Of a stretch of 64,000 nucleotides of DNA, positions 51,297 to 60,004 are shown piece after piece. The notes under the pieces were generated by a model. That model did not search any database, had not been told where the DNA came from, and saw nothing but the letters and a program-made list of their open reading frames with translations. Made by a program: the position numbers and the translations under genes. The DNA is from an uncultured Burkholderiales bacterium (GTDB lineage: Bacteria > Pseudomonadota > Gammaproteobacteria > Burkholderiales > Burkholderiaceae_E): contig CADEEH010000008.1 in the NCBI GenBank assembly GCA_902826305.1, positions 1-64,000 of the forward strand, given 5' to 3'. Each line of letters starts with the position of its first letter. Position 1 is the stretch's first letter.

Positions 51297-52118
51297 ATGT
51301 TCGAACGCGCCCCGCAGACTCTCGCCGCCTGGACCAGCTGGTTCGCACGGGCCGAAGTGCCGGTGCTGCGCGCGACCATCGACGCGATCCAGGTGCTGGC
51401 CGACGACGAGGACGCGGTCAATGCCCATCAGCTGGCCGATGTCGTGCAGCGGGACCCGCTGATGACGTTGAAGGTGCTCGCGTTCCTGGGCATGAACCGC
51501 CCGCGCCGGATGCTGGGGGACGCCGAGACGGTCACCGCGGCGATCGTGCTGATGGGGGTGCCGCCGTTCTTCCGGCGCTTCGCCGACTTGAAGGCGGTCG
51601 AGGACCAACTGGCGGGTGAACCCGAGGCGCTCGACGGATTGCACGCGGTGCTGCGGCGGTCCCATCGCGCCGCGGGATTTGCGATCGGCTTCGCGGTGCT
51701 GCGCAAGGACACCGACGCCGAGATGATCCACGAGGCCGCGCTGCTGCACGACTTCGCCGAACTGCTGCTCTGGTGCCACGCCCCCCGGCTCGCGCTCGAG
51801 ATCCGGCGCCGGCAGGCGGCCGACCCGACGCTGCGTTCAGCCGCGATCCAGCGCGAGCTGCTGCATATCCAGCTCGCCGATCTCGAACAGGCGCTGATGA
51901 AGGCATGGCAACTGCCGGCGATGCTGATGCGGATCACCGACGACCAGCGCGTCGACGATCCCCAGGTCCGCAACGTGCTGCTGGCGATGCAACTCGCGCG
52001 CCACAGCCAGGCCGGCTGGGACAATGCGGCATTGCCTGACGACTATCGCGCGATCGGCCAGCTCGTCGGCCTGTCGCCGGCGGTGGTGAGGTCGCGGATC
52101 CTCGAGTTCGAGGACTGA
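51297..52118 (+). CDS. HDOD-domain regulatory protein
   Basis: 273 residues, HDOD fold from ~20: VPVLRATIDAIQVLADDEDAVNAHQLADVVQRDPLMTLKVLAFLG, TVTAAIVLMGVPPFFRRFADL, AGFAIGFAVLRKDTDAEMIHEAALLHDFAELLLW. HDOD domains resemble HD phosphodiesterases without activity; only the HDF fragment of a metal site remains here. They act in bacterial signalling, often with c-di-GMP proteins. GGAG lies 6 bases before the ATG. No fused output domain. Confidence 0.87.
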   Translation: MFERAPQTLAAWTSWFARAEVPVLRATIDAIQVLADDEDAVNAHQLADVVQRDPLMTLKVLAFLGMNRPRRMLGDAETVTAAIVLMGVPPFFRRFADLKAVEDQLAGEPEALDGLHAVLRRSHRAAGFAIGFAVLRKDTDAEMIHEAALLHDFAELLLWCHAPRLALEIRRRQAADPTLRSAAIQRELLHIQLADLEQALMKAWQLPAMLMRITDDQRVDDPQVRNVLLAMQLARHSQAGWDNAALPDDYRAIGQLVGLSPAVVRSRILEFED

Positions 52119-52138
52119 TCCGGACGCCTGCGGACGCT

Positions 52139-52630
52139 TCAGAGCGCCGAGATGACGGCCTTGAAGCCGGTGCGGATCCGTTCGACCTCGGCATCGGTGA
52201 AGCGGCCCTTGCGACTGACGCTCAGCGAGACGACGTCGCGCCCGCGCGCGGTGAAAAACGACAGCTCGCTGACCGCGTCGTTGCGGATCGTCGAGAACGC
52301 ACCTTCGCCCAGCGACGGCTCGTCGCGTGCGCCGCGACCGGCGATCTCGCGGAACGCCTTGACGCTGGCCACGCCGCCGCTGCCCGATCGGTTGAGGATC
52401 AGCGCATCCTCCTCGAGTTCGTTGAACATGCACTGCAGCCCGTAGTCGTCGGCGCTGCGCTGCCGGGTCTCGCGCGGCAGGAAATCGGCGAGGTGCTTCT
52501 GCGCGAGTGCACACAACATGTTCGACGGTGGCGGCGCATTGGTGATCGGCTCGCGTTCCTGGGCCGCCGCGGGCAGTGCCGCGAGCAACAGCAGGCTCAG
52601 GGCGGCGGCAAGAGGGTGCAGGCGGGGCAT
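52139..52630 (-). CDS. Secreted protein of unknown function
   Basis: 163 residues. Signal peptide to ~23 ([11 protein letters not shown]). The mature part has [58 protein letters not shown] and a C-terminal [41 protein letters not shown]. Two Cys (MLCAL, LQCMF) may pair. No family is recognised with confidence. It converges on the HDOD gene, with stops 20 bases apart. Confidence 0.65.
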   Translation of the reverse strand: MPRLHPLAAALSLLLLAALPAAAQEREPITNAPPPSNMLCALAQKHLADFLPRETRQRSADDYGLQCMFNELEEDALILNRSGSGGVASVKAFREIAGRGARDEPSLGEGAFSTIRNDAVSELSFFTARGRDVVSLSVSRKGRFTDAEVERIRTGFKAVISAL

Positions 52631-52769
52631 GGTGGCGGTTCCTGTCGATCGCGAACGACGGCCCGGGGGCCCGGCGCCTGCGCGGGGGTACGATTGTCGT
52701 CGTCCGACCGGTCCGATGCAACCCGACGGATTTTGGGCTCCGGAGCGGGCCCGGTCGTGTCCCAACTGC

Positions 52770-52775
52770 TACATT
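52770..52775 (+). promoter_or_regulatory. Candidate -10 element TACATT
   Basis: GCTACATT lies 84 bases before the ATG of the SDR gene, the longest such spacing here. A -10 role is less certain than for the 42-base cases. Confidence 0.3.
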
Positions 52776-52853
52776 GCCGATCACAGGCGCTCACGCCGCG
52801 CACCACGGAGGCGCACGGCGAATGAAGCCGGCATCGAAGGAGGGGAAAAGACG

Positions 52854-53612
52854 ATGAGCACGAATGACAAGGTGGCGTTGGTGACCGGTGCCGGCAGCGG
52901 CATCGGGCGTGCGGTGGCGCTGGCCTTCCTGGAGGCGGGTTACCGGGTCGTGCTGGCCGGGCGCCGCCGGGACGCGCTCGAGGCGACGGTTGCGCAGGCC
53001 GCCGGCGCGGCCGGGCGCACGCTGGCCGTGCCGACCGACGTCGGCGACCCGCGCGCGGTGGCCGCGCTTTTCGAGGCGATCGGTGCCTCGTTCGGCCGTC
53101 TCGACGTCCTCTTCAACAATGCCGGCACCGGCGCGCCGGCGGTGCCGCTCGAGGAACTGACCGCCGAGCAGTGGACCCGTGTGGTCGATGCGAACCTGAG
53201 CGGTTCGTTCTATTGCCTGCAGGGTGCGTTCCGGATGATGAAGTCCCAGCAGCCGATGGGTGGGCGGATCATCAACAACGGATCGATCTCCGCCCATGCG
53301 CCGCGACCCAATTCCGCGCCGTACACGGCGACCAAACACGCGATCACCGGCCTGACCAAGGCCGCCTCGCTGGACGGGCGCAAGTACGACATCGCGGTCG
53401 GCCAGATCGACATCGGCAACGCACTGACCGAACTCTCGTCGAAGTTCGCCCAGGGTGTGCCGCAGGCCGACGGGCGGGTTGCCGTCGAGCCGCTGATGGA
53501 TGTCGCCCATGTCGCGCAGGCCGTGTTGCACATGGCGAGCCTGCCGCTGGATACCAACGTGCTGTTCATGACGGTGATGGCGACCAAGATGCCGTACGTG
53601 GGCCGCGGCTGA
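52854..53612 (+). CDS. Short-chain dehydrogenase/reductase
   Basis: 252 residues. Rossmann motif [38 protein letters not shown], Ser in [14 protein letters not shown] and the catalytic YTATK. The Arg pair after the second strand (AGRRRD) favours NADP(H). Substrate unknown. AAGGAGG lies about 12 bases before the ATG. The FAD monooxygenase gene follows and may share the transcript. Confidence 0.93.
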   Translation: MSTNDKVALVTGAGSGIGRAVALAFLEAGYRVVLAGRRRDALEATVAQAAGAAGRTLAVPTDVGDPRAVAALFEAIGASFGRLDVLFNNAGTGAPAVPLEELTAEQWTRVVDANLSGSFYCLQGAFRMMKSQQPMGGRIINNGSISAHAPRPNSAPYTATKHAITGLTKAASLDGRKYDIAVGQIDIGNALTELSSKFAQGVPQADGRVAVEPLMDVAHVAQAVLHMASLPLDTNVLFMTVMATKMPYVGRG

Positions 53613-53730
53613 GACCGGATCGGACCCGAGCCCGTATGTCGAGCGCGCGTTGAGCCTGAAGACCCGCAGCCGGATCGTCCCGGACACCCGCGATCGGCCG
53701 CGGCCGGCGGATGCGTCGGACACGCTGCCG

Positions 53731-55029
53731 ATGGATCACCTGCCGCGACTCGCGCCGGGTGCGTCGCTCGCCGTGTCTGCGTCGTCGAACGTGCACGGCC
53801 GGATCGCGGTCGTCGGCGGTGGCATCGCCGGCACGGCCGCGGCGCTGTTCCTTGCCGGCATCGGCGTCGAGGTGGTGCTGTTCGAGCGCCGGCAGCGACC
53901 TGCGCTGGAAACACCCGGCATGCTGCTGCAGGCCAACGGACAGGCCGCACTCGACGTGATCGAGTCGGGGTTCGCGCGCCGCCTCGGCGGCGTGCCGGTC
54001 CATCGCTGGTACGGCGAGGACTCGCGTGGCCGGGTGCTGATCGACGTGCACTACGACGACTGGCGCCCGGGCAGTCACGCACTCGGTGTACATCGCGGAC
54101 TGCTGCACGCGGCCCTGTGGTCGCTGCTCGAGGGGTCGGCAGCCCGCATCGTGACCGGCGTCACGGTCTCGGCGGTCCGCGGCGACGAACACGGGGTCGA
54201 CTTGTCGTTCGATCGTTCCGACGGTCGGCCGCAGGGTGATGCGCAGACGCCGGCCCGATACGACGGCATCGTGCTGGCCGACGGTTTCGGATCGACGCTG
54301 CGCGACCAGTGCGGACTGGTCCATCGGAGCCGGTCGTCCGCCTGGGGGCAGCTGTGGGCGATCGTTCCCGATCACGAGCGCCGCTTCGTCGGCACCTACG
54401 AACAACGCGCGGGCGACGACGGCATGAATCTCGGCATCCTGCCGGTCGGACGTCCCGGCGGCAGGGCCGAAGTGATGTTGACCTGGGCGTTGCGTGCCGA
54501 CCGGCTCGACGCCTGGCGTGCCGAAGGGATCGAGGCCTGGAAGGACCGGGCGAAGAACCTCTGGCCCTGGGCCGCGCCGGTGATCGATGCGATCACCGAC
54601 CCGGGGCAGGTCAGGTTCGAGCCGTTCGGCGAGGTGCGGATGACGCAGTGGCATCGGGACCGCGTCGTTGTCGTCGGTGACGCGGGCCACGCCGCCGAGC
54701 CCGACCTGCTCCAGGGTGCCAACCAGGCACTGGTCGATGCGACGACCCTGGCCTATGCGGTGGGTGCTTCGTATGGCCGCCTGCCGGATGCGTTCGCGCG
54801 CTACAGCGACGTGCGACGGCGCAACCTCAGGTTCCACCAGTCCGCGAGCCGGTGGTTCACGTCGATGACGCGACGGCCTTCGCCGGCTACGCGACTGTTG
54901 AGCTGGGGGCTGCGCCTGCGGGCGCTGCGCGGGCTGGCCGTGCAGACGATCGCCGGTGTGCGCCAGGGTGTGTTCAGTCCGCCGATCCGGTTGCCCGGCG
55001 ACGTGTTGACCGACGATGACCTCGACTGA
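53731..55029 (+). CDS. FAD-dependent monooxygenase (PHBH-fold)
   Basis: 432 residues from the ATG at 53731, or 459 from a TTG at 53650. FAD motif IAVVGGGIAGTAAALFLAGIGVEVVLFERR, the mid motif YDGIVLADGFGSTLRDQ (the DG fingerprint) and VVVVGDAGHAAEPDLLQGANQALVDA (the GD motif binding ribityl). These define p-hydroxybenzoate-hydroxylase-type flavin enzymes that hydroxylate or epoxidise small molecules. The C-terminal ~90 residues (ARYSDVRRRNLRFHQSASRW onward) are helical. Substrate unknown; the SDR upstream may act in the same pathway. Confidence 0.87.
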   Translation: MDHLPRLAPGASLAVSASSNVHGRIAVVGGGIAGTAAALFLAGIGVEVVLFERRQRPALETPGMLLQANGQAALDVIESGFARRLGGVPVHRWYGEDSRGRVLIDVHYDDWRPGSHALGVHRGLLHAALWSLLEGSAARIVTGVTVSAVRGDEHGVDLSFDRSDGRPQGDAQTPARYDGIVLADGFGSTLRDQCGLVHRSRSSAWGQLWAIVPDHERRFVGTYEQRAGDDGMNLGILPVGRPGGRAEVMLTWALRADRLDAWRAEGIEAWKDRAKNLWPWAAPVIDAITDPGQVRFEPFGEVRMTQWHRDRVVVVGDAGHAAEPDLLQGANQALVDATTLAYAVGASYGRLPDAFARYSDVRRRNLRFHQSASRWFTSMTRRPSPATRLLSWGLRLRALRGLAVQTIAGVRQGVFSPPIRLPGDVLTDDDLD

Positions 55030-55074
55030 AGCCGGCACGATCGGGCGGTATCACCGTCAGAACGGAGGAGAGTG

Positions 55075-55752
55075 ATGAACGAACGCTGGGCACCGGCATG
55101 GCGCGAATCGCGCGGGCTTCTGTTGTTCATCGTGCTGATGGTCGCGTTCAGGAGCGCGATCGCGGACTGGAACGACGTCCCCTCGGGTTCGATGCAGCCG
55201 ACGATCGTCGAAGGTGACCGGGTCTATGTCGACAAGCTCGCCTACGAGCTGCGCGTGCCGCTGACGCAGCTTGCACTGGTCGTCCGCGGTGCACCGGAAC
55301 GCGGCGACATCGTCGTCTTCGATTCCCGGCGCGCGGGGGTGCGCCTGATCAAGCGTGTGGTCGGCCTTCCCGGGGAGACGATCATGCTTCGCGACAACCG
55401 ATTGTGGATCGACGGCCGGCTGGTCGAGCACCAGGAACTTCCGGCCGCGCGCGACGCCGGTGGTTCGGCGGACGCGATCGAGTGGCTCGACGGGCGGGCG
55501 CATCAGATCCGGCGCGCCCGCGACGCGCGGTCTTCGCTGTCGGACTTCGGACCGGTGCGGGTCCCCGAGGATCACTACTTCGTGCTCGGTGACAACCGCG
55601 ACAACAGTGCCGATTCCCGGGTGCACGGGCCGGTGCCGCGGGCCGAGCTGGTCGGGCGCTCGACCCACGTGGTGCTGTCGTTCGATCACGACGCGGGGTT
55701 CCTGCCGCGCGCCGGCCGCTGGTTCGCGCGCCTGGATCCGCAGCCGCGCTAG
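55075..55752 (+). CDS. lepB: Signal peptidase I
   Basis: 225 residues, one N-terminal membrane helix (GLLLFIVLMVAFRSAIA). Catalytic Ser in VPSGSMQPTI, catalytic Lys in RLIKRVVGLPGE and the closing motif LGDNRDNSADSR are all intact, so it should be active. It cuts Sec and Tat signal peptides in the periplasm. Typical LepB has two helices; this is a single-helix form, probably a second copy dedicated to a subset of proteins. GGAGGAG precedes ATG 55075. Confidence 0.9.
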   Translation: MNERWAPAWRESRGLLLFIVLMVAFRSAIADWNDVPSGSMQPTIVEGDRVYVDKLAYELRVPLTQLALVVRGAPERGDIVVFDSRRAGVRLIKRVVGLPGETIMLRDNRLWIDGRLVEHQELPAARDAGGSADAIEWLDGRAHQIRRARDARSSLSDFGPVRVPEDHYFVLGDNRDNSADSRVHGPVPRAELVGRSTHVVLSFDHDAGFLPRAGRWFARLDPQPR

Positions 55753-55796
55753 CGCGCCGTTCGCCTGGCACCGCCGGCGCGAATCGGGACAGCACA

Positions 55797-55934
55797 CTAG
55801 GCCTGCATCGTGATCACGAGCACGATGCAGGCCAGCACGACCGCGACCGCGGTGCCGGCGGCGATCATGTAGCCGAGCAGGGCGAGCCAGTCGCGCCATG
55901 CGAAGCGCGGCATGTCCAACGGACGAACGATCAT
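55797..55934 (-). CDS. 45-residue single-helix membrane protein
   Basis: MIVRPLDMPRFAWRDWLALL starts a 45-residue product whose remainder is one hydrophobic helix ending VITMQA. GGGAG lies 10 bases upstream of the ATG at 55934. It lies between signal peptidase I and the PdsR-like regulator, convergent with the former and divergent from the latter. No family is recognised. Small size leaves some doubt that it is expressed. Confidence 0.5.
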   Translation of the reverse strand: MIVRPLDMPRFAWRDWLALLGYMIAAGTAVAVVLACIVLVITMQA

Positions 55935-56122
55935 CTCGGGGCGACTCCCATCGGTGCGGTGAGCGCAGCGACATCGCTGCAGGTGCCATGGGACACTCGC
56001 CGACGGTCGGCGGCGGGGCATGAATCGGGCAGCCTGCCGCCCGATTCGGGCAATCCGCTGACAACCGGTCCGGCCCCGGGGCGGTCCGGCGGGCCGATCG
56101 CTCGGTGGCCGGGGCACGCTGG

Positions 56123-56128
56123 TACAGT
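56123..56128 (+). promoter_or_regulatory. Candidate -10 element TACAGT
   Basis: Starts 13 bases before the response-regulator ATG, so the message would begin at the start codon. Confidence 0.45.
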
Positions 56129-56135
56129 CGCGCCC

Positions 56136-56831
56136 ATGCCCCGTCGCATCGCGATCATCGAGGACGACGCCGCGATCCGCGCGAACCTGCGCGACGCGTT
56201 CGTGCGTCACGGCTTCGACGTGCAGGTGTTCGGTGCACGAGCCGAGGCGCAGGCGGCACTCGGCGCACGATTGCCCGAACTGGCGATCATCGACATCGGC
56301 CTGGGCGACGAACCCGAGGGCGGCTTCGAATTGTGCCGCTGGTTGCGTTCGCAGGCACCGGCACTGCCGATCCTGCTGTTGTCCGCCCGCGATTCGGACA
56401 TCGACATCGTCTCCGGGCTGCGACTCGGGGCCGACGACTACCTGACGAAGAACGTGAGCCTCGCGCACCTGATGGCGCGGGTCAACGCGTTGTTCCGCCG
56501 TGCCGATCTGGTCGGAGCCGCGACCGCCGGCCCCGAGGTGCTCGAGCGCGGACCGCTGCGGCTGGATGCGGCGCGTTTCGAGGCGAGCTGGCGCGGCCGG
56601 CCGGTCGAACTGACGGTGACCGAATTCTGGATGCTGCACGCCCTCGCGCGTCACCCGGGTCACGTCAAGGATCGGGACGCGCTGATGCGCGAAGCGAACA
56701 TGGTGGTCGACGACCAGACGATCACGTCGTACGTGAAGCGGATCCGGCGCAAGTTCGAGGCGGTGCAACCGGGATTCGATGCGATCGAGACCGTCTACGG
56801 CCTCGGCTACCGCTTCCACGAACGGACCTGA
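56136..56831 (+). CDS. Response regulator, PdsR-like (proteobacterial dedicated sortase system)
   Basis: 231 residues. Receiver: acidic pair IIEDDAAIR, phosphoacceptor Asp in LAIIDIGLGDEPEGGFELCRWLR, SARDSD and Lys in YLTKNVS. OmpR-type winged helix follows (PVELTVTEFWMLHALARHPGHVKDRDALM, ETVYGLGYRFH). The uncommon IDIGLGDE-EGGFELCR stretch and GLRLGADDYLTK match, from memory, the response regulator that accompanies dedicated sortase systems. The histidine kinase gene follows after 6 bases. A -10 hexamer sits right before the ATG. Confidence 0.8.
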   Translation: MPRRIAIIEDDAAIRANLRDAFVRHGFDVQVFGARAEAQAALGARLPELAIIDIGLGDEPEGGFELCRWLRSQAPALPILLLSARDSDIDIVSGLRLGADDYLTKNVSLAHLMARVNALFRRADLVGAATAGPEVLERGPLRLDAARFEASWRGRPVELTVTEFWMLHALARHPGHVKDRDALMREANMVVDDQTITSYVKRIRRKFEAVQPGFDAIETVYGLGYRFHERT

Positions 56832-56837
56832 CCGACG

Positions 56838-58913
56838 ATGACGGGGGCGCGGCGGCTGCCGTTCGGGCTTCGTTCGCTGCTCGCGCTCGCGCTGTTGCCG
56901 CTGGTGGCGCTGCCGCTGATCGGCCTTCGTTTCGTCGACGTGATGACCGAACTCGCACGCAACGAACGGCTGGAGAACCAGGCCGCGGCGGCGCGATCGC
57001 TGGCCGCGTCGCTGCACGAGCGGCGTGAACTGTTCGAACGTGATGCGGTGATCGGTGCGGCCACCGGTGCACGGCCGCTGCCGGTGCCGACGCTGCCGCG
57101 CATCGTCGTCGACCAGCGAGGCGACGAATGGCCGGGCTCGCCACCGACGGCACTCGCGGCGGTCGATGCGGCCAGCGGCGCGCCGATGCGCAGGCCGGTG
57201 CGGATCCTCGCCGCCCGCGATGGCACACGACCGGCGGGCATGGTGCTGATGGTCGATGCGGACGACGAACGCCTGGTCAAGCCTTCCGCCCGCGATGGCC
57301 GTGTGCAGCCCGGCGACGAACTGATCATCGCCTTCGGCGAGTCGCCCGACACGATGGTCGAACGCCGCGTGACCCCGTCCGAACGCGCCGGCGGCTGGAT
57401 CGCCGAGATCGAGTTCGCGCAGACGCCGCGGCTGCTGCGGCTCGTGCTCGCCGACGTCGACTATCTCGGATCACGCAAGGTCGAATCGCGCGCCGACACC
57501 GGGCTGATGGCGCCGGCGCGCCCGGAAGGGGAACGCGCGGCGATGCTCGACGTCGCCTGGGACAACGCGACCCGCGCGTTCGAGCGCGCGAGCGGTCGCG
57601 TGTCGGTGTTCGACACGTCCGGCGCGTTGCTCGCTCAACGGGGTGAACCCGGTGCCCTGGCCGATCCCGGCCACGGGTGGACCACCCGGGCCGCCCGCTG
57701 GCTGCTCGCCGCCGCGGCCGCGTTGCGGACCCGCTCGGCGGACGACGACGGTGATGCGGCAGCATCCGGGGCAGCGGCCGGTGCACACCAGCCCGGGGCA
57801 TCGGCCGACGTGCTGGCCCGGGCCCTGGCCGGTGTCGCCACGCAGCGGGCGCGCCCGCTCGAGGCCCAGGCGGGACTGCCGCGCTGGCTGCTCACCAGTG
57901 CACAGCCGATCTGGATCGGCGACCGCGTCGGTGGCGCGCTGGTGCTCGAGGAGAGCACCGAAGGCTGGTTGTCGGTCGGACAGCAGGCGCTCGAACGGCT
58001 GACGCTGCTCGCGACCAGCGCGGTCGCCGCCTGTGCGCTGGTGCTGATGCTGGTCGGTTCGATCACCGTCGGCCGGATCGTGCGGTTGCGCCGGCAGGCC
58101 GAGCGGGCGATCGACGCACGTGGCCGCGTCGTCGGCACGATCGCGCCGTCGCCGATCGCTGACGAGATCGGTTCGCTCGGCGACAGCTACCAGCGGGTGT
58201 TGCAGCGCCTGCAGCAGCACCAGCAGTACCTCGGCAACCTGCGCAGCCGGCTGGTGCACGAGCTGCGCACGCCGATCATGATCGTGCGCAGTTCGCTGGA
58301 CAACCTGGCCGACGAGACCGATCCGTCGCGGCGCGACGAATACCTGCAGCGGGTCGCCGATGGTGCCCATCGGCTCGAGCGCATCGTCGCCAGCATGGGT
58401 GAGGCGTCGAGCCTGGAGACGATGCTCGCCGACAGCCGTGCCGAACCGGTCGATCTGCACGTGCTGCTGGAGGGCTGCGCGAGTGGCTATCGGGCCGCCT
58501 TCCCGTCGCGCGAGTTCGTCGTCGACGCCGCGGTGGCCCAGGCGCGCTGTCCGGTGATCGCCGATGCGATCGTGCAGGCGCTCGACAAGCTGGTCGCCAA
58601 TGCCGATGACTTCGGCACCATCGGCACGCCGATCGTGCTGTCGCTGGCGAGCACACGAGACCATGCCGCCGGGTACCGGATCGCGGTCCGCAACCAAGGT
58701 CCGGCGCTGCCGCAGGCGATGCGAGACCAGTTGTTCGATTCGATGGTCTCGGTGCGGGAGGCCTCCGGTGGTGCGCAGGCGCATCTCGGCCTGGGCCTGT
58801 ACCTGGTCCGGCTGGTGGCCGAGTTCCATGGCGGCGAGGCGTTCGCCCGCGACATCCCCAAGGGCGTCGAGGTCGGCTTCACGATCACCGCACCACGGGG
58901 CCCGACCAGCTGA
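56838..58913 (+). CDS. Histidine kinase, PdsS-like (proteobacterial dedicated sortase system)
   Basis: 691 residues. Helix 1 at ~12-32, a ~370-residue periplasmic sensor with a central Ala/Asp-rich unstructured stretch (~290-320), helix 2 at ~395-415, HAMP-like linker, then LVHELRTPIMIVRSSLDNLADE with the phosphorylated His. The ATPase domain is atypical: N-box LDKLVANADDFG, G1 RNQGPALP, G2 AHLGLGLYLVRLVAEFHGG. Length, the unusually large sensor and pairing with the regulator match the kinase of dedicated sortase systems. No sortase or target protein is in the window. Confidence 0.8.
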   Translation: MTGARRLPFGLRSLLALALLPLVALPLIGLRFVDVMTELARNERLENQAAAARSLAASLHERRELFERDAVIGAATGARPLPVPTLPRIVVDQRGDEWPGSPPTALAAVDAASGAPMRRPVRILAARDGTRPAGMVLMVDADDERLVKPSARDGRVQPGDELIIAFGESPDTMVERRVTPSERAGGWIAEIEFAQTPRLLRLVLADVDYLGSRKVESRADTGLMAPARPEGERAAMLDVAWDNATRAFERASGRVSVFDTSGALLAQRGEPGALADPGHGWTTRAARWLLAAAAALRTRSADDDGDAAASGAAAGAHQPGASADVLARALAGVATQRARPLEAQAGLPRWLLTSAQPIWIGDRVGGALVLEESTEGWLSVGQQALERLTLLATSAVAACALVLMLVGSITVGRIVRLRRQAERAIDARGRVVGTIAPSPIADEIGSLGDSYQRVLQRLQQHQQYLGNLRSRLVHELRTPIMIVRSSLDNLADETDPSRRDEYLQRVADGAHRLERIVASMGEASSLETMLADSRAEPVDLHVLLEGCASGYRAAFPSREFVVDAAVAQARCPVIADAIVQALDKLVANADDFGTIGTPIVLSLASTRDHAAGYRIAVRNQGPALPQAMRDQLFDSMVSVREASGGAQAHLGLGLYLVRLVAEFHGGEAFARDIPKGVEVGFTITAPRGPTS

Positions 58914-59036
58914 GCCGGCGTCGCAACCGCGTTGTCGGCCCGGCGCACCGACGACGAAGTCTGATGGTGTCGTCGGATCGACAGGCCTATGATGGCCGAC
59001 GGACCGTCGGTCCCGATACGAAGGACTCGAGGGGCC

Positions 59037-59564
59037 ATGCTGAAGAAGATCGTGCTCGGACTGGTGGTCGCGGGTGTCGTGCTGTTCGCCGTCGGGGCCT
59101 CGCGCCCCGCCAGCTTCCGGGTCGAACGCACGACGAGCATCAAGGCGCCGCCGGCCAAGGTGTTCGCGCTGATCGACGAGTTCCGGCAGTGGAGCCTCTG
59201 GTCGCCGTGGGAGAAGCTCGATCCGGCGATGAAGCGGACCTATTCCGGACCGGCGCGGGGCTCGGGTGCGGGCTACGCCTGGGAAGGCAACGATCAGGTC
59301 GGCACCGGGCGGATGACAATCGCCGACAGCAAGGCGCCGTCACAGGTGTCGATCGACCTCGCGTTCGAGAAGCCCTTCGAGGCTCGCAACCAGGCGGAGT
59401 TCACGCTGCGTCCCGACGGGGACGGCACCTCGGTGACCTGGGCGATGTTCGGGCCGAGTCCGTTGCTGGCACGGGTGATGGGGTTGTTCTTCAGCATGGA
59501 CGCGATGATCGGCAAGGATTTCGAGGCCGGGCTGGCGAACCTGAAGGCGGTGGCCGAGCAGTAG
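59037..59564 (+). CDS. SRPBCC (polyketide cyclase/START-like) protein with N-terminal anchor
   Basis: 175 residues. A hydrophobic N terminus (LKKIVLGLVVAGVVLFAVGA) serves as signal or anchor, then the START-like fold: RVERTTSIKAPPAKVFALIDEFRQWSLWSPWEKLDPAMKRTYSG, GSGAGYAWEGNDQVGTGRMTIAD, TWAMFGPSPLLARVMGLFF. Ligand unknown. A TATGAT -10-like hexamer lies 49 bases before the ATG. The second START-like envelope protein of the window after the one at 1169. Confidence 0.83.
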   Translation: MLKKIVLGLVVAGVVLFAVGASRPASFRVERTTSIKAPPAKVFALIDEFRQWSLWSPWEKLDPAMKRTYSGPARGSGAGYAWEGNDQVGTGRMTIADSKAPSQVSIDLAFEKPFEARNQAEFTLRPDGDGTSVTWAMFGPSPLLARVMGLFFSMDAMIGKDFEAGLANLKAVAEQ

Positions 59565-59661
59565 GCCCGCGAGCAGTAGGTCGGATACCAGCGGGGCGAA
59601 TGCCACCGCCATCGATCACTGCGACTACGATCGGCGCCATCCCTGCGAATGGAGGAGAGTG

Positions 59662-59943
59662 ATGAAAGCGAGCTGGAACGATACGGTGGTCGCGCAGTCC
59701 GACGACACGGTCCTGGTCGAGGGCAATCACTACTTCCCGCTGGCCGCGGTGCCGCCGGAGATGCTCGAGGCGAGCGACACGACCAGCGTCTGCCCGTGGA
59801 AGGGCACCGCCAACTACTATCACCTGCGCGTCGACGGCCAGGTGAACCGCGATGCGGTCTGGTACTACGCGCAGCCGAAGGAGGCCGCACGCGAGATCGC
59901 CGGCCGGGTCGCCTTCTGGAAGGGCGTGCGTGTGACCGAGTGA
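59662..59943 (+). CDS. DUF427 protein
   Basis: 93 residues, the normal DUF427 length: MKASWNDTVVAQSDDTVLVEGNHYFPLAAVP, SVCPWKGTANYYHLRVDG, DAVWYYAQPKEAAREIAGRVAFWKGVRV. CPWKG-x-A-x-Y is the family signature. Function unknown, sometimes linked to nucleotide or fatty acid metabolism only by context. GGAGGAG lies 5 bases before the ATG; the same 15-base GGAGGAGAGTGATGA sequence begins signal peptidase I. Confidence 0.9.
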   Translation: MKASWNDTVVAQSDDTVLVEGNHYFPLAAVPPEMLEASDTTSVCPWKGTANYYHLRVDGQVNRDAVWYYAQPKEAAREIAGRVAFWKGVRVTE

Positions 59944-60004
59944 TCGGGCGACCGGTCGGCAGGTCGACCGGCGGGTGATCGGTCCGCCGGCCGATCGGCC
60001 ACGA

